Counted from the first letter of the stretch, positions 1-10,464 are shown. The stretch: DNA of 64,000 nucleotides from Legionella sp. (GCA_013697625.1 JACCWN010000028.1:62001-126000); one strand, 5' to 3'. The notes: generated from the letters alone by a model not told the origin. Made by a program: numbers and translations.

Positions 1-380
1 TTTAATACAACGAGAGATAATTTGAGTTTAATCACAAGACTCAATGATTGTAACCATTGTAAAAAAAGTCCATGTTCCTCATCATAATACGGGTTAGACC
101 AACCTGATTCACTAATAAAAACGATATGAGGGTTGATTGAATTTTCACATATATTCAGAATTTCTGCAAAAGAAAGCTCATTTTTCAATTCAATGATTGA
201 ACATGAAATCAGCTTAAGGTTATCTAATTTTAAGGGGCTTTGGTGTCGCAGATATAAAGCAGGTATAACAATACAGTCTGGATTAAAATAATCTTCGTTT
301 TCCGTGACAAATGTTTTTGTTGTCCATAAGGGCTTAAATAACATATTTTTTGAACAGCTAAAGCCTTTGTCAGAGCTCAT
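1..380 (-). CDS. Partial unknown protein (N-terminal part only)
   Basis: An open frame enters from the left edge and has no stop inside the window, so only about 126 N-terminal residues are visible (starting MSSDKGFSCSKN). I chose the ATG at 378-380 because AAGGA lies eight bases upstream. The in-frame ATG at 384-386 is only two bases from that site. The visible part mixes short hydrophobic strands (DCIVIPALYL, PHIVFISESGW) with polar stretches and shows no signal peptide. I do not recognise the family. It points away from recO across a gap of about 430 bases. Confidence 0.55.
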   Translation of the reverse strand, partial: MSSDKGFSCSKNMLFKPLWTTKTFVTENEDYFNPDCIVIPALYLRHQSPLKLDNLKLISCSIIELKNELSFAEILNICENSINPHIVFISESGWSNPYYDEEHGLFLQWLQSLSLVIKLKLSLVVL

Positions 381-813
381 TAACATAATCCTTTATTTTA
401 ATTAAGTGGCTTTATTAGACCATCCATTACTTGCACATAGCAGTAAATAATTAGCCGAGGATGCTATCATAAATGCAATTAAAATTACAACTACTATAGA
501 TTAACTTGGATCATTATTGGATCATCTATCATAGCAATGTTCTTAAAAATATGGGTGTTTTTTTAATGCATCTATAAAGCCTAAATAATGTTTATATAAA
601 GCATTATTATATTGCACGTGCATCATTTTTATCATTTTTATTTCCCTGAGCAAATGGCTTCACCTGTTGAGCGCCTTAGCAATAAGCTCTGGCTTGTTTT
701 TATAAGCTTTGGTGAAATCACCCGGTTTAAAAAAGGTGAACAGAATTATGATAAGAAATTTTTTAAAAAAAAAGACTCAATAATTGCGGTTCCGAGTGAT
801 TAATGAAGTAATC
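381..813. other. Intergenic region, no gene supported
   Basis: AT-rich stretch between the truncated first gene and the end of recO. It should hold the promoter of the leftward first gene. A 63-codon frame at 612-803 opens with a His-rich run, has no clear ribosome site and resembles no family I know, so I do not call it. No repeat or RNA gene is evident. Confidence 0.5.
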
Positions 814-1494
814 TCAAATCCTATACAAGGCACGTGCTTTAATTTCACGTCCTCCTACAAGATGATCAATGGCTTGCCGCATAATCATTTTTGCTGAATG
901 CAGAAATTTACTTTCACCGAGATTCCCAGCTGCTAAGGCAATCACATGCGAACCGGGAATCCCCTGGGTTGCGGATACAAATCCTTCGCCGGCAATGAAT
1001 TGATAATATGCATTGGGGAGAATACAAGCTGCTGTTTTAGCCTCTTGAGTCAATGAAAAAGAATAGCCACAAACGCTTAGCAAAATCCATTCGAAACGAC
1101 GCAATAAGACTTCAATAGAGGTTCTGTGCTCAGATAAAACCAAACTTTTCAAGGTAACCATATAAGCATCAAACAGCTCAGGTTCAGGATTCATAGCGCT
1201 TAAAGAATAATACAAAAGCTCATTTATGTATAATCCAGACAAAAGAGCATCTCCCAAGAGTTCCATTGGGCTTTCTCGACTTTCAACAGCTTGAATATAA
1301 GCAGGCTCGTAACGCTCATTTAGGGATATCCATAAAGGACCGAAAGCCTGTAACAAAGCTTGCTTTTTAGGCGTTCGGCCTGCCTTGCAAAAACAATGAA
1401 CCAGCCCAGATTCTCGTGTAAACAAACTGACTCTGGCACTGGTATCACCCTGCCATTGTTTATGTAAAACCAATGCTTCAAGGGATCTAATCAT
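814..1494 (-). CDS. recO: DNA repair protein RecO
   Basis: 226 residues, normal for RecO. RecO helps RecF and RecR load RecA onto SSB-coated gapped DNA and anneals complementary strands. The N-terminus has the typical OB-fold opening (ALVLHKQWQGDTSARVSLFT), in which RecO converts a crude signal about DNA secretion to none of the membrane systems but binds DNA in the cytoplasm. A central helical part follows (LLGDALLSGLYINELLYY) and then the helical C-terminal half. It follows era and overlaps it by eight bases, so the two are probably translated from one transcript; era-recO is a common gammaproteobacterial order. The assignment rests on this order plus the N-terminal pattern and length. Confidence 0.93.
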   Translation of the reverse strand: MIRSLEALVLHKQWQGDTSARVSLFTRESGLVHCFCKAGRTPKKQALLQAFGPLWISLNERYEPAYIQAVESRESPMELLGDALLSGLYINELLYYSLSAMNPEPELFDAYMVTLKSLVLSEHRTSIEVLLRRFEWILLSVCGYSFSLTQEAKTAACILPNAYYQFIAGEGFVSATQGIPGSHVIALAAGNLGESKFLHSAKMIMRQAIDHLVGGREIKARALYRI

Positions 1495-2371
1495 AGCCCA
1501 ATTGCTTTAACATGCGCACATCATCTGACCAACCCGATTTTATTTTGCACCAGCACTGCAAAAACACCTTTTTGTTTAAAAGCTTTTCCATATCCAATCG
1601 GGCGCTGGTTGCCATCTCTTTTAATTTTTGGCCCTTATCTCCAATGATCATGCGTTTGTGATTTTCTTTGTCTACTAAAATCAGGGCGTGTATACGTACC
1701 AGTTCTGGTTCTTCTTTGAAAGATTCAATATCCACGGTCACCGAATATGGCAATTCTTGACCACAAAAACGAAATATTTTTTCACGTAGCAATTCAGAGC
1801 ACAAAAATTTTACAGGACGATCTGTCAACTGATCTTTTGGAAATAAATGAGGGCCTTCCGGGAGAAAAGCGGTGAGTTTGTCTTGAAAAGTGTCCACCTG
1901 AACACCGGTTTTGGCTGATAAAGGCATGATTGCTGCAAACTCATGAAGCTGACTTATTTGTTCAATCCAGGGAAGCAATTGATCTTTATCTCCAATTTTA
2001 TCCACTTTATTCACTACAAGCAGACAAGGAACTTTGGTATTTTTAATTAAACTTAATACATACTCATCTTCTTCTTTCCAATGTGTTCCATCCACTAAAA
2101 AAGCAATGACATCCACATCACGCAACACGCGAATAGCCGTTTTATTCATCATGCGATTCATGGCTTTGGTGGAGCCCAGATGAATGCCTGGGGTATCTAC
2201 ATAAATATATTGGTGCTCACCCTTATTTTGAATCCCTAAAATACTATGGCGGGTGGTTTGTGGTTTTTTTGAGGTGATACTTAATTTTTGTTGTAAAATT
2301 TTGTTTAAAAGTGTTGATTTACCTACATTTGGTCTACCGACTAAGGCAATGTAACCGCAATAACTAATCAT
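1487..2371 (-). CDS. era: GTPase Era
   Basis: 294 residues, the usual Era length. Era is an essential GTPase that binds the 3' end of 16S rRNA and helps mature the 30S subunit. Visible motifs are the G1 loop GRPNVGKST near residue 12, a TRH switch region, DTPG for G3, NKVD for G4 and LSAKTG for G5. The C-terminal KH domain has the RNA-contacting loop MIIGDKGQKLKEMA. It is the first gene of the era-recO pair and is divergent from the coiled-coil gene at 2551. Upstream rnc (RNase III), often the neighbour of era, is not present here. Confidence 0.97.
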   Translation of the reverse strand: MISYCGYIALVGRPNVGKSTLLNKILQQKLSITSKKPQTTRHSILGIQNKGEHQYIYVDTPGIHLGSTKAMNRMMNKTAIRVLRDVDVIAFLVDGTHWKEEDEYVLSLIKNTKVPCLLVVNKVDKIGDKDQLLPWIEQISQLHEFAAIMPLSAKTGVQVDTFQDKLTAFLPEGPHLFPKDQLTDRPVKFLCSELLREKIFRFCGQELPYSVTVDIESFKEEPELVRIHALILVDKENHKRMIIGDKGQKLKEMATSARLDMEKLLNKKVFLQCWCKIKSGWSDDVRMLKQLGYD

Positions 2372-2488
2372 GCATGAATCCCTGTTTATATTTAATCCAT
2401 TTTATCACTTGTACTGTAAAGTTTCTACTAGTACATGAATTGAATGTCATAAAGGTGGCTTTTTGTATCACACAACAAAACCCCGGGT

Positions 2489-2506
2489 ATGGATTAAATA
2501 ATCCAT
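2489..2506. promoter_or_regulatory. Palindrome between era and the coiled-coil gene (possible operator)
   Basis: Two perfect 8-base arms (ATGGATTA and TAATCCAT) separated by AA lie about 45 bases before the ATG at 2551. The size and symmetry fit a dimeric regulator site, and the position suits control of the rightward gene. No T-run follows, so a terminator is unlikely. The binding protein is unknown. Confidence 0.35.
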
Positions 2507-2550
2507 TTAATGTAAAATTAATTTATTTCTTATACAATTTTAGGTTTATT

Positions 2551-4101
2551 ATGGCCTCAGCTGCAAATGTAAGTAAACACGCCGATCTCTCACTAGAAAC
2601 ATGGGTTCAAGACAAATTTTTTTCTGATTCCTCTATGTCCACAGTCGATTTAGGTCAATTTGGACTTAATAATGCCCAACAAGTGGTTGCCTTTTTAAAA
2701 TCTCCCGCGGGTAAAGTGTTAGAAAGTGAAGCAATGATGCAAGCAGAGCTTCAAACCGCTATGTTAGAAGAACAACAAAGATTGGTTATTCAGCATAATG
2801 TTCTAATGGAGCGATTAAAGGCTTTGTTGTTTTTGTGGTATACCGAAGACAAGTCATTTGAGCAACACAATCAGCAGCTAGAGATAATTGCTCAGCAAAA
2901 TGCTTCATTACATCAGGGAGCTCAGCATGCAACACCCAAATCCCATCAAGACAATTTGCAATACAGTCTTAATGATTATGATGCTGCAATCAAAGAACTC
3001 ACCCAACAAAGGCTGGAAACTCAAGCTGAAATGGAACAAATAGACCTGGAAGCTTTAGAAATAGACGAGAAAAAGCAATTGTTAACTGATAAATATGCTG
3101 TAATAGATGAAGTCTTAGCTGACGCCGAGTTACTGGATAATCAGCCTTTAGATGAAGAAGCTTCTGAAAGTATGATACAAAGATTACATGATAAGATTTC
3201 CCCCTTTCATTCTGCCAGTGATGAATTATCTCAGCAATCCGAGGCTAGTTCATCGGAGATTTTATTAAATGAAATTTCACTATTAATACGGGGAGTATCG
3301 GCTGTTCCAAGAAACGAACGCTATCTTGTAAATGAATTGGGAGAAGAGGTTCAATCTTTTAAAGACGCAGCCTTCGTACTGAGAAAAGATCATCCTACCT
3401 ATAAAAAAATGGTCCAAATGGATGGACAATCTTATCTTCTTCAAGAGGGTCAAGATTGGAATTCTATAAAAGATAATCAGCAACAAAGAGATGAGGCACG
3501 TCAATTATTTGTAAGCAATAGACCTGTCCTTGGACTTTTAAGTATCCGCAATCTTGCTGAACATCATCAAGCTAGAGAATTCATGCCTATCAACATGCAA
3601 GCGACTGCTTTAAAAACCAGACGAGACGAAAATCTCCAAAGGGGCCAGCTAATTAATCAAAGCTTACAAAATCTCAATTTAGAGCGTAATAATATAATAA
3701 ATCAACTCAATGCGCTTCAAAAACCATCAGCAAGCCCAACACCTAATATGACACCTGCTAAAACAGCCACCCCGCAAGTGCAAAATAATGTAGTGACACA
3801 ACAGACAAAACAATATAAAGAAGAACTCAATAACCTAAAAAATAAAGGACAAGTTACAAGCGATGATATTTATACCTTAGCAAATCACGCCCCATTAAAT
3901 ATGCGTCCTAATATTCAAAATTATTTACGTCATCGCTTGCCCAAGGATAAGCTTGCAGCAAACATCACCTTATCCCCAAACGATAAACAAGCAATACTTC
4001 AACAAATGTATCAATTAGGCACTCCGGCTGATTCTGTCAAAGAAAAGGCGCAAGTTTCATACACCCCCACCCCTTTTGATAATAAGCCCAGCCCTTATTA
4101 A
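2551..4101 (+). CDS. Coiled-coil-rich protein of unknown function (secreted-effector candidate)
   Basis: 516 residues from the ATG at 2551, which has AGG six bases upstream. The open frame reaches back to 2374, but that extension looks like untranslated DNA. There is no signal peptide or membrane segment. Glu/Gln/Leu-rich helices predicted by eye as coiled coil cover about residues 55-190 (VLESEAMMQAELQTAMLEEQ; QRLETQAEMEQIDLEALEI) and 340-385. A Pro/Thr-rich linker near 385-410 leads to a small C-terminal region ending TPTPFDNKPSPY. I recognise no catalytic motif. Soluble coiled-coil architecture is frequent among Legionella Dot/Icm substrates, but the C-terminus has no strong Glu block, so export is only inferred. 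It sits where ruvB often lies, after ruvA. Confidence 0.75.
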   Translation: MASAANVSKHADLSLETWVQDKFFSDSSMSTVDLGQFGLNNAQQVVAFLKSPAGKVLESEAMMQAELQTAMLEEQQRLVIQHNVLMERLKALLFLWYTEDKSFEQHNQQLEIIAQQNASLHQGAQHATPKSHQDNLQYSLNDYDAAIKELTQQRLETQAEMEQIDLEALEIDEKKQLLTDKYAVIDEVLADAELLDNQPLDEEASESMIQRLHDKISPFHSASDELSQQSEASSSEILLNEISLLIRGVSAVPRNERYLVNELGEEVQSFKDAAFVLRKDHPTYKKMVQMDGQSYLLQEGQDWNSIKDNQQQRDEARQLFVSNRPVLGLLSIRNLAEHHQAREFMPINMQATALKTRRDENLQRGQLINQSLQNLNLERNNIINQLNALQKPSASPTPNMTPAKTATPQVQNNVVTQQTKQYKEELNNLKNKGQVTSDDIYTLANHAPLNMRPNIQNYLRHRLPKDKLAANITLSPNDKQAILQQMYQLGTPADSVKEKAQVSYTPTPFDNKPSPY

Positions 4102-4193
4102 GGCCTAGAAATTGGCTTATTCAAGGTTTTGTTGACAAATGCTCTCTTCGGCGAGGAGAGCAAGTGTTAACAAGCCCTATTATTGTTTTACCC

Positions 4194-4796
4194 CTAATAT
4201 TGTCTGCTTAGTATTTGGAGCGCTTCTCGAATTAACTGCTCACAGGTCTTAGTTCCATCATCAATTTTATTGATGACTTTGAAGGATTCTTGTGGTTTAT
4301 AGCCTAAAGCTTCAAGCGCTGAAATGGCTTCTTGTTGATTCCTGACACCATTGATATGGTGTTCATTGGTGATTGTTTCTGGACTTGCAAAGTGTTTAAT
4401 GCTGTCTCTCATTTCAATCAGAAGACGTTCTGCGGTTTTTTTACCTATACCTGGTAATTTAATTAATAGTCCCGTATTATTTTGAGCAATGCTTTGGATG
4501 AATTCTGCGGGAGATATACTAGATAAAATTGCCATTGCAACTTTAGGTCCTATACCATTGACTTTTATGAGGGCTCGAAACAAAGCTCGTTCTTGTTTTT
4601 CCAAAAATCCGTATAATAGTAATGCATCTTCTCGAACTACTGTGTGGATATGAAGTGCTATGGTACCAGGCAGAGTATCCAGTTGAAAAAAAGTATTCAA
4701 GGAAGTTTCAACATCATATCCCACGCCATTGACGTCCATAACCAACTTACCTGGTTGATTTTTATCAACAATTTGGCCATTCAACCATCCAATCAT
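4194..4796 (-). CDS. ruvA: Holliday junction DNA helicase subunit RuvA
   Basis: 200 residues, typical of RuvA. RuvA binds four-way DNA junctions as a tetramer and recruits the RuvB motor for branch migration. The N-terminal OB fold starts MIGWLNGQIVDKN. Two helix-hairpin-helix signatures are visible: LIKVNGIGPKVAMAIL and LLIKLPGIGKKTAERLLIEM. The C-terminal domain III that contacts RuvB is present (EAISALEALGYKPQES). It follows ruvC with a six-base gap and ends the yebC-ruvC-ruvA run. No ruvB follows; the next gene is convergent. Confidence 0.97.
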   Translation of the reverse strand: MIGWLNGQIVDKNQPGKLVMDVNGVGYDVETSLNTFFQLDTLPGTIALHIHTVVREDALLLYGFLEKQERALFRALIKVNGIGPKVAMAILSSISPAEFIQSIAQNNTGLLIKLPGIGKKTAERLLIEMRDSIKHFASPETITNEHHINGVRNQQEAISALEALGYKPQESFKVINKIDDGTKTCEQLIREALQILSRQY

Positions 4797-4802
4797 CCTA
4801 AT

Positions 4803-5306
4803 TTACCTCCTACGCCTTGTGTTTCGTTTTAATAAGCCATTGCGCTGATGGCTGTGACAAATTGCAATCGCCAGTGCATCCGCGGCATCTTGTTGTGGGG
4901 CACTGCTTAAAGCCAACAATTGAATAACCATATGACCTACTTGGTCCTTTTCTGCAGCTCCGAAGCCCACAACATTTTGTTTAACCTCTCTTGCAGAATA
5001 TTCAAAAAGGCTTACCTGGTGTGAGGCCGCAGCTACCATAGCTACCCCTCGTGCATGCCCAAGTTTTAAGGCAGAATTTGGATTTTGATGCATGAATACT
5101 TGTTCAATGGCAACTTCTGAAGGTGAATAAGTCTCCATCAGTTGACAAATCCCCTCGTAAATTTGCATCAGTTTTTGGCTCAAGTCATGATGCAAGGATG
5201 TACGTATACAACCACTGTCTATGTATTCAAGAGCTTGGTTTGTCACCCTTATCAAACCATATCCAGTAATCCTTGAGCCTGGATCAATGCCTAGTATAAT
5301 GGTCAT
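4803..5306 (-). CDS. ruvC: Crossover junction endodeoxyribonuclease RuvC
   Basis: 167 residues from the ATG at 5304-5306; the longer open frame up to 5342 lies inside yebC. RuvC resolves Holliday junctions by symmetrical nicking and works with RuvAB. The catalytic acidic residues of the RNase H-like fold are visible: Asp in [15 protein letters not shown], Glu in EVAIEQVF, and the C-terminal pair in [14 protein letters not shown]. Its start overlaps the yebC stop as ATGA, suggesting translational coupling. The C-terminus is basic ([10 protein letters not shown]). Confidence 0.96.
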   Translation of the reverse strand: MTIILGIDPGSRITGYGLIRVTNQALEYIDSGCIRTSLHHDLSQKLMQIYEGICQLMETYSPSEVAIEQVFMHQNPNSALKLGHARGVAMVAAASHQVSLFEYSAREVKQNVVGFGAAEKDQVGHMVIQLLALSSAPQQDAADALAIAICHSHQRNGLLKRNTRRRR

Positions 5307-6043
5307 TCCTGCATCAGGTGCTCTGAAAATTGTGCATTGCAATACACTTCTTGCACGTCATCTAAATCTTCAAGCATATCAATTAACTTCATTAAACTTT
5401 CTGTGGTTTCTGAATCAATAGGTATATGCAGTTGGGCGCGCATGGTTAGGTGAGATTGTTCTATCCCAAACCCTGCTTGTTGTAAGGAGGTTAGAACTGC
5501 ATGATAAGATTCGACGGGGGTGATGACCTCCAAATGTCCTTCTTCATCAATTGCTACATCTGAGGCACCAGCTTCAATGGCTTTTTCCATGACTGCATCT
5601 TCTGATTGTCCTTTTTCTAATAAAATTTCGCCTTGATTATCAAAAAGATAAGCTACAGAGCCATCAGTTCCTAGATTTCCACCATGCTTGGTGAAGGCAT
5701 GTCTTACTTCTGAAACGGTGCGATTTTTATTATCAGACAAACAATCCACCAAAACTGCAATGCCCCCTGGACCATAGCCTTCATAACGCATAGCCACCAT
5801 GTCAGCGCCATCTAGTCCACCAACACCGCGTTTGATGGCATTGTCAATGGTGTCACGTTTCATGTTGGCATTTAGGGCTTTTTTTATGGCATCTCTTAGC
5901 CTAGGATTAGAAGACTCTTCTGCACCACCTGTACGGGCAGCCACGGTAATTTCGCGAATCAATTTCGTGAATACTTTGCCGCGTTTTGCATCTTGTACCC
6001 CTTTACGGAATTTAATATTAGCCCATTTACTATGACCTGCCAT
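5303..6043 (-). CDS. yebC: YebC/PmpR family protein (TACO1 family)
   Basis: 246 residues, normal for the family. It opens with the signature [20 protein letters not shown] and contains the other conserved blocks ([28 protein letters not shown]). Family members have been described as DNA-binding regulators and, more recently, as factors easing translation through proline-rich stretches; which applies here cannot be read from the sequence. It is the first gene of the yebC-ruvC-ruvA transcript, a widely conserved order. Confidence 0.95.
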   Translation of the reverse strand: MAGHSKWANIKFRKGVQDAKRGKVFTKLIREITVAARTGGAEESSNPRLRDAIKKALNANMKRDTIDNAIKRGVGGLDGADMVAMRYEGYGPGGIAVLVDCLSDNKNRTVSEVRHAFTKHGGNLGTDGSVAYLFDNQGEILLEKGQSEDAVMEKAIEAGASDVAIDEEGHLEVITPVESYHAVLTSLQQAGFGIEQSHLTMRAQLHIPIDSETTESLMKLIDMLEDLDDVQEVYCNAQFSEHLMQE

Positions 6044-6247
6044 AACTTAACCTATGATTGATTGTTGATATGAAAAAGATTATACCTTGCTCTAGACTCA
6101 AAATGAACCTTGATTTGCTATTAGCGATTTCTTGTATTGATACGAACTTTCCAAGGAGCCAAGGATATGCGTTTGTTCATTCTTCATTGTTCTAAGAACA
6201 ATAACAATCTACACTATCAACAAGACCATGCCTAACTGGAGTGAGCC

Positions 6248-7501
6248 ATGTACTTACAAGGATTTGGTAATCATCACCAAACAGAAGCTGTAGACCATGC
6301 CCTACCTAGAGATCAAAACTCACCACAGGTGTGCAATTTTGGTTTGTACGCTGAACAACTCAGTGGTACTGCCTTTACACGACCTCGGCATCACAACTTA
6401 CACACATGGACTTATAGGATCCTACCTAGCGTTGCTCAAGGGACTTATCGTCCCTATAATAAAACGCTTATCCAAGATTTTGACGGGCCTTGCTCACCCA
6501 ATCCTATGCGATGGTCGCCTTTTCTAACACAAAGCTCTGAACCTGTAACTTTTGTTGATGGTTTGTTTCATTTTGCTGGCAATCCTTATGCTCAAGTGTA
6601 TCTTTATAAATGTTCAGCCTCTATGAAAACTACCTATTTTGTAAATAATGATGGCGAATTATTGTTTATTCCATATGAAGGTGAAATCATCTTACATACA
6701 GAATTAGGCTCATTAACAATCAAGCCTGAAATGATAGCGGTCATTCCTCGTGGCATTAAATTTAGAGTGGAGCTCATTGGAAAACAAGCGCAAGGCTACC
6801 TATGTGAGCAAGCTGGTATGCCTTATACTTTGCCGCAGTTGGGCATTATCGGAGCCAATGGCTTAGCCAACCCGAGACACTTTCATTATCCTGTAGCAAA
6901 ATTTGAACAACCAAGACCTGATAAATACTTGACCATATGCAAACAACACAATGCTTTATGGATAAGTGAAAGCGACCATTCTCCATTAAATGTGGTAGCC
7001 TGGCATGGTAATTATGCCCCATATAGTTATGATTTAAATCTTTTTAACACAATAAACACTGTAAGCTTCGATCATCCAGATCCATCAATTTATACGGTAT
7101 TAACCTCTGAAAGTGAAACGATAGGACTTGCTAATCTTGATTTTGTAATTTTTCCACCTCGTTGGATGGTAGCAGAACACAGCTTTAGGCCACCCTATTT
7201 CCATCGTAACATCATGAATGAATTCATGGGGCTCATCAAAGGACAATATGATGCAAAAAGCCAAGGGTTTTTAGTCGGGGGTGTTAGTATTCATAATGGG
7301 ATGACAGCGCATGGTCCGGATAAAACCAGTTATGAGCAGGGTATTTCTCAGGTTCTAAAACCTGAGAAATACACCAATACGCTAGCCTTTATGCTTGAAT
7401 CCAGATACCCTTGGCAAATCACAAGCCAAGCGTTGAACTCTACGAGCTTTCAAGAAGAGTATGCAACCTGTTGGCAAGGATTTAAGTCTGCAGTCACCTA
7501 G
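6248..7501 (+). CDS. hmgA: Homogentisate 1,2-dioxygenase
   Basis: 417 residues. The enzyme is a non-haem Fe(II) dioxygenase that opens the ring of homogentisate to maleylacetoacetate in phenylalanine/tyrosine breakdown. Family signatures are clear: [13 protein letters not shown] at the N-terminus, [12 protein letters not shown], the [10 protein letters not shown] block, and the metal-site region [18 protein letters not shown] followed by [15 protein letters not shown]. In Legionella, homogentisate not consumed here is the precursor of brown pyomelanin, so this gene sets how much pigment forms. GGAG lies close to the ATG (ACTGGAGTGAGCC). It is convergent with rpoS, only four bases apart. Confidence 0.97.
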   Translation: MYLQGFGNHHQTEAVDHALPRDQNSPQVCNFGLYAEQLSGTAFTRPRHHNLHTWTYRILPSVAQGTYRPYNKTLIQDFDGPCSPNPMRWSPFLTQSSEPVTFVDGLFHFAGNPYAQVYLYKCSASMKTTYFVNNDGELLFIPYEGEIILHTELGSLTIKPEMIAVIPRGIKFRVELIGKQAQGYLCEQAGMPYTLPQLGIIGANGLANPRHFHYPVAKFEQPRPDKYLTICKQHNALWISESDHSPLNVVAWHGNYAPYSYDLNLFNTINTVSFDHPDPSIYTVLTSESETIGLANLDFVIFPPRWMVAEHSFRPPYFHRNIMNEFMGLIKGQYDAKSQGFLVGGVSIHNGMTAHGPDKTSYEQGISQVLKPEKYTNTLAFMLESRYPWQITSQALNSTSFQEEYATCWQGFKSAVT

Positions 7502-7505
7502 GCCC

Positions 7506-8513
7506 CTAGAATAAATCTTCTTGGGTTAATCCAACCCGCTCAAGTAAGGTTCGCAGACTCTTTAATGCTTCAACTTGAATCTGTCGCACCCGTTCTCGAG
7601 TTAAATTAATTTCCTTACCCACATCCTCTAAGGTGGTTTTATCAAAACCTCTTAAACCAAATCGTCTTGCGATGACTTGTTGTTGATTATCAGTTAATTT
7701 ATCTAAAATGGTCTCTATGTGTAAGCGTAAATTCTCATTTGTTAACAGCTCTGCTGGATTTAAGCTGTTCTCGTCGGCAATGGTGTCCAATAAAGATTTG
7801 GTTTCATCAAATCCAATGGGGGTATCGACAGAAGTCACTTTGTCATTTAAGCCTAATAATCTTTGAACATCCTCCAATGGCTTATCTACTAAATCAGCAA
7901 TTTCTTCTGGGGAAGGTTCATGATCCAGCATTTGGGTTAATTTCCTAGCAGCTCGAAGATACACATTGAGCTCCTTAACTACATGAATGGGCAACCGTAT
8001 GGTTCGGGTTTGATTCATGATGGCTCGTTCTATGGTTTGTCTAATCCACCAAGTTGCGTAGGTTGAAAATCTAAACCCACGGGTTGGGTCAAATTTTTCA
8101 ACAGATTTCATGAGGCCTAAATTGCCCTCTTCAATTAGATCAAGCAAAGGCAAACCCCGATTGAGATACCGACGAGAGATTTTTACCACCAAACGCAGAT
8201 TTGACTCAATCATTTTTTTACGAGCAGCCGCATCACCTTTGAGAGCTAGGGTAGCATAATGGACCTCTTCCTCAGCAGTGAGCAAGGGAGAAAAACCTAT
8301 TTCACCAAGATAGAGTTGGGTGGCATCCATTGCTTTGTTTGCATGCTTTCCAACAGGGTATGAGGAAAAAATAACTTCATCACTCAGATTAGGTACGTCT
8401 TCTTCCTGTTTTAAGTCCTCATCATCTATTAAAAGAAGATCATCTTCAGGTTCAAGTAACTCATCTTCATCCTTAATGTCTAAGTCTTTGCTCGGTTCAT
8501 CTTCCTGATGCAT
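7506..8513 (-). CDS. rpoS: Stationary-phase sigma factor RpoS (sigma-38)
   Basis: 335 residues from the ATG at 8511-8513, chosen because AAAGGTG sits five bases upstream; an in-frame ATG at 8537 is less well placed. A long acidic N-terminal segment ([20 protein letters not shown]) precedes region 1.2/2 ([16 protein letters not shown]). Region 2.3/2.4 is visible as [20 protein letters not shown], and region 4.2 as [20 protein letters not shown]. It is shorter than RpoD and lacks the non-conserved region. In Legionella RpoS controls the transmissive phase and stress resistance. It is last of the surE-nlpD-rpoS cluster; in enterics rpoS is also read from a promoter inside nlpD. Confidence 0.95.
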   Translation of the reverse strand: MHQEDEPSKDLDIKDEDELLEPEDDLLLIDDEDLKQEEDVPNLSDEVIFSSYPVGKHANKAMDATQLYLGEIGFSPLLTAEEEVHYATLALKGDAAARKKMIESNLRLVVKISRRYLNRGLPLLDLIEEGNLGLMKSVEKFDPTRGFRFSTYATWWIRQTIERAIMNQTRTIRLPIHVVKELNVYLRAARKLTQMLDHEPSPEEIADLVDKPLEDVQRLLGLNDKVTSVDTPIGFDETKSLLDTIADENSLNPAELLTNENLRLHIETILDKLTDNQQQVIARRFGLRGFDKTTLEDVGKEINLTRERVRQIQVEALKSLRTLLERVGLTQEDLF

Positions 8514-8580
8514 GGTGTCACCTTTAATGTTAGCCAATGTTGGCTTGCTTAGAAATAATCCCTTTACTTCTTAAACGACA

Positions 8581-9324
8581 TCACCTGCTTCCTCTTTGTA
8601 AATAAAGCAATGGGTTGACAGGCAAGCCTCTTCGCCTGATTTCAAAATGAACCCCCCAATACTTATGATCTACAATACCAGTTTCTGCTATCACTTGCCC
8701 AGCTTTAACTTGTTGGCCTTCTGAAACTAAATTTTTTGAGTTGTTTCCATAAGCCGTTAAAAATTCATGGTTATGTTTTATAATGATTAGATTTCCATAA
8801 CCTGACAATCCACTTCCTGAGTAAGCAACGACACCCCCTGAAGAAGCAACTACTTTTTCCCCTTTTTTAGATGCAATATCTATGCCTTTTTTACCCTGAT
8901 TAGGAAAAAAAGAAGTGCTTACATGTCCTTTAACAGGCCAAAACCACCCAGTAGAATATTTATGAATGGGTGTGGAGTAGATGAGTTTGGGTTTGAGTTG
9001 TTGCACAGGTTTTAAATAGACCTGTTTTTGGGGTTGTCTGCGCAAAAACCTGTGTTTTTTTACCAAACCTTGGAGTGTAAGCACCTGCCCAATTCTTAAT
9101 GAATAGGGCGGTCTTAAATGATTAATGTGAGCTAATTGTCTATAATCGGCATCATAATGAAAGGCAATAGCATACAGCGTTTCTTTTGGGCGCACCCTAT
9201 GTGTTTTATTAAATCTAGAAAAAGACCAACTGGATAATTCACTGACTGGCGCTAGATCCCGTCTTTCAGCACAGCCAAAAAGTAACAAAACCAAAAGACT
9301 ACAAAGCAGACTTTTAATTTTCAT
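8581..9324 (-). CDS. nlpD: NlpD-like lipoprotein (LysM plus degenerate LytM/M23 domain)
   Basis: 247 residues. The signal peptide ends in a lipobox (LLLFGC), so the mature protein is probably anchored at the outer membrane. A LysM peptidoglycan-binding domain follows ([20 protein letters not shown]), then a basic linker and a C-terminal LytM domain. The LytM metal ligands are degenerate: the first His before GIDIA is Lys, and the HxH motif reads GVHFEIR with the first His replaced by Gly. E. coli NlpD is inactive in the same way and works by activating the amidase AmiC during daughter-cell separation, so that role is inferred here. Its start overlaps the end of surE by 11 bases. Confidence 0.93.
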   Translation of the reverse strand: MKIKSLLCSLLVLLLFGCAERRDLAPVSELSSWSFSRFNKTHRVRPKETLYAIAFHYDADYRQLAHINHLRPPYSLRIGQVLTLQGLVKKHRFLRRQPQKQVYLKPVQQLKPKLIYSTPIHKYSTGWFWPVKGHVSTSFFPNQGKKGIDIASKKGEKVVASSGGVVAYSGSGLSGYGNLIIIKHNHEFLTAYGNNSKNLVSEGQQVKAGQVIAETGIVDHKYWGVHFEIRRRGLPVNPLLYLQRGSR

Positions 9325-10081
9325 CTGTACCTACTTTAAATGCCATGCCATGTAACCAGGTTGATAATTGATCAAATAATTTATAATGCGTCATATCCAA
9401 ATGAAGGGGCGTGATAGAAACATACCCCGCATTGATGGCATGAAAATCCGTCCCAATTCCGGCGTCAGCCTCAGGACCTGCCGGGCCTATCCAATAAATA
9501 GGGCGACCCCGGGGATCAGAATCTTTCACCAGAGGTTCTGCACCATGACGTGTACCCAATCGAGTTACCTGTATGCCTTTGATTTGACTGATAGGTAGAT
9601 TAGGTACGTTTACATTTAAAATGGTTTGGGAAGGCAAGGTATCAATTCTCAGGCGCATAACAAGTTGTTTTACAATTAAGGCCGCTGTATCATAATGTTC
9701 GTCACCGACCAATGAAACAGCGATTGCAGGCAGACCCAAGTAACGGCCTTCCATTGCAGCGGCTACTGTTCCAGAATAAAGTACATCGTCTCCTAAATTG
9801 CCACCCTCGTTGATTCCAGAAACTACCATATCTGCAGGCGTCTCAAAAAATCCTGTTAAGGCCAAATGCACACAATCGGTTGGTGTACCCTCAACGCTGT
9901 AATATCCATTGTCTAATTTTCTAAGGCGGATGGGTTTACTTAAACTCAGAGAATTACTGGCCCCACTGCGATTTCTATCAGGTGCTACCACTTCAATGTT
10001 CGCAACAGCTGCCAGTTGGTCGGCTAAAATTTTAATCCCAGGTGCCAAAACACCGTCATCATTACTGATTAATATTTTCAT
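9314..10081 (-). CDS. surE: 5'-nucleotidase SurE
   Basis: 255 residues. SurE is a cytoplasmic metal-dependent phosphatase acting on nucleoside monophosphates and is linked to stationary-phase survival. The N-terminal metal-binding motif [12 protein letters not shown] carries the Asp-Asp pair, and the other ligands are seen in [14 protein letters not shown] and [20 protein letters not shown]. It begins two bases after the end of the EexN-like lipoprotein gene and overlaps nlpD, so lipoprotein, surE, nlpD and rpoS probably share transcription. The pcm gene that often accompanies surE elsewhere is absent. Confidence 0.96.
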   Translation of the reverse strand: MKILISNDDGVLAPGIKILADQLAAVANIEVVAPDRNRSGASNSLSLSKPIRLRKLDNGYYSVEGTPTDCVHLALTGFFETPADMVVSGINEGGNLGDDVLYSGTVAAAMEGRYLGLPAIAVSLVGDEHYDTAALIVKQLVMRLRIDTLPSQTILNVNVPNLPISQIKGIQVTRLGTRHGAEPLVKDSDPRGRPIYWIGPAGPEADAGIGTDFHAINAGYVSITPLHLDMTHYKLFDQLSTWLHGMAFKVGTDEN

Positions 10082-10083
10082 GA

Positions 10084-10464
10084 TTAACTCTCAGGCGACT
10101 CCAACCATTTGACTATGGCTAGTAAATCAGACAACTCTTTTTTGTTCGCGCTTAAGCTGGCTTTTAACTCTGAAGGTGCATTATTTTTGTCTATCATCTC
10201 CTGTTGACTTAAAATGGTATGCTGTAATTTTACAATCTTAATACCAAAGGCTTGGGGGTTTGTCTGGAGTTGACGCGCAAGGTCGTTCATTTTTTTTCCA
10301 GTGGTTTCCAGTTGTTGACAAGAGGGGGTTATGGAGGTTTGCTTTTGACACTGCTCCAGAGCCTTTTGTAAAGCATCTGGGTGGGTTAGATAATAATTTT
10401 CATCTTTTTTCGAACAAGATATTAAACCCAGCGCCATTATTATCAACAACATGTACCTAATCAT
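10084..10464 (-). CDS. EexN-like small lipoprotein
   Basis: 126 residues. The signal peptide [17 protein letters not shown] ends in a lipobox, and the mature part begins [20 protein letters not shown]. The Tyr-Tyr-x-x-x-His-Pro block followed by two Cys resembles EexN-type lipoproteins, which were first described as entry-exclusion factors of conjugative plasmids. Here there are no conjugation genes nearby, so an envelope role in the surE-nlpD-rpoS transcript is as likely. The rest is helical and charged. It is the first gene of that cluster. Confidence 0.8.
   Translation of the reverse strand: MIRYMLLIIMALGLISCSKKDENYYLTHPDALQKALEQCQKQTSITPSCQQLETTGKKMNDLARQLQTNPQAFGIKIVKLQHTILSQQEMIDKNNAPSELKASLSANKKELSDLLAIVKWLESPES

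Noticed and set aside
612-803. 63-codon frame with a His-rich start
   Set aside because: No ribosome site, no recognisable composition, lies in AT-rich intergenic DNA.
2374-2550. Upstream extension of the coiled-coil gene
   Set aside because: Hydrophobic leader unlike the rest, no ribosome site; ATG at 2551 is better placed and the palindrome would fall inside.
4141-4161. GCTCTC/GAGAGC hairpin after the coiled-coil gene as a terminator
   Set aside because: Only six-base arms and no following T-run on either strand.
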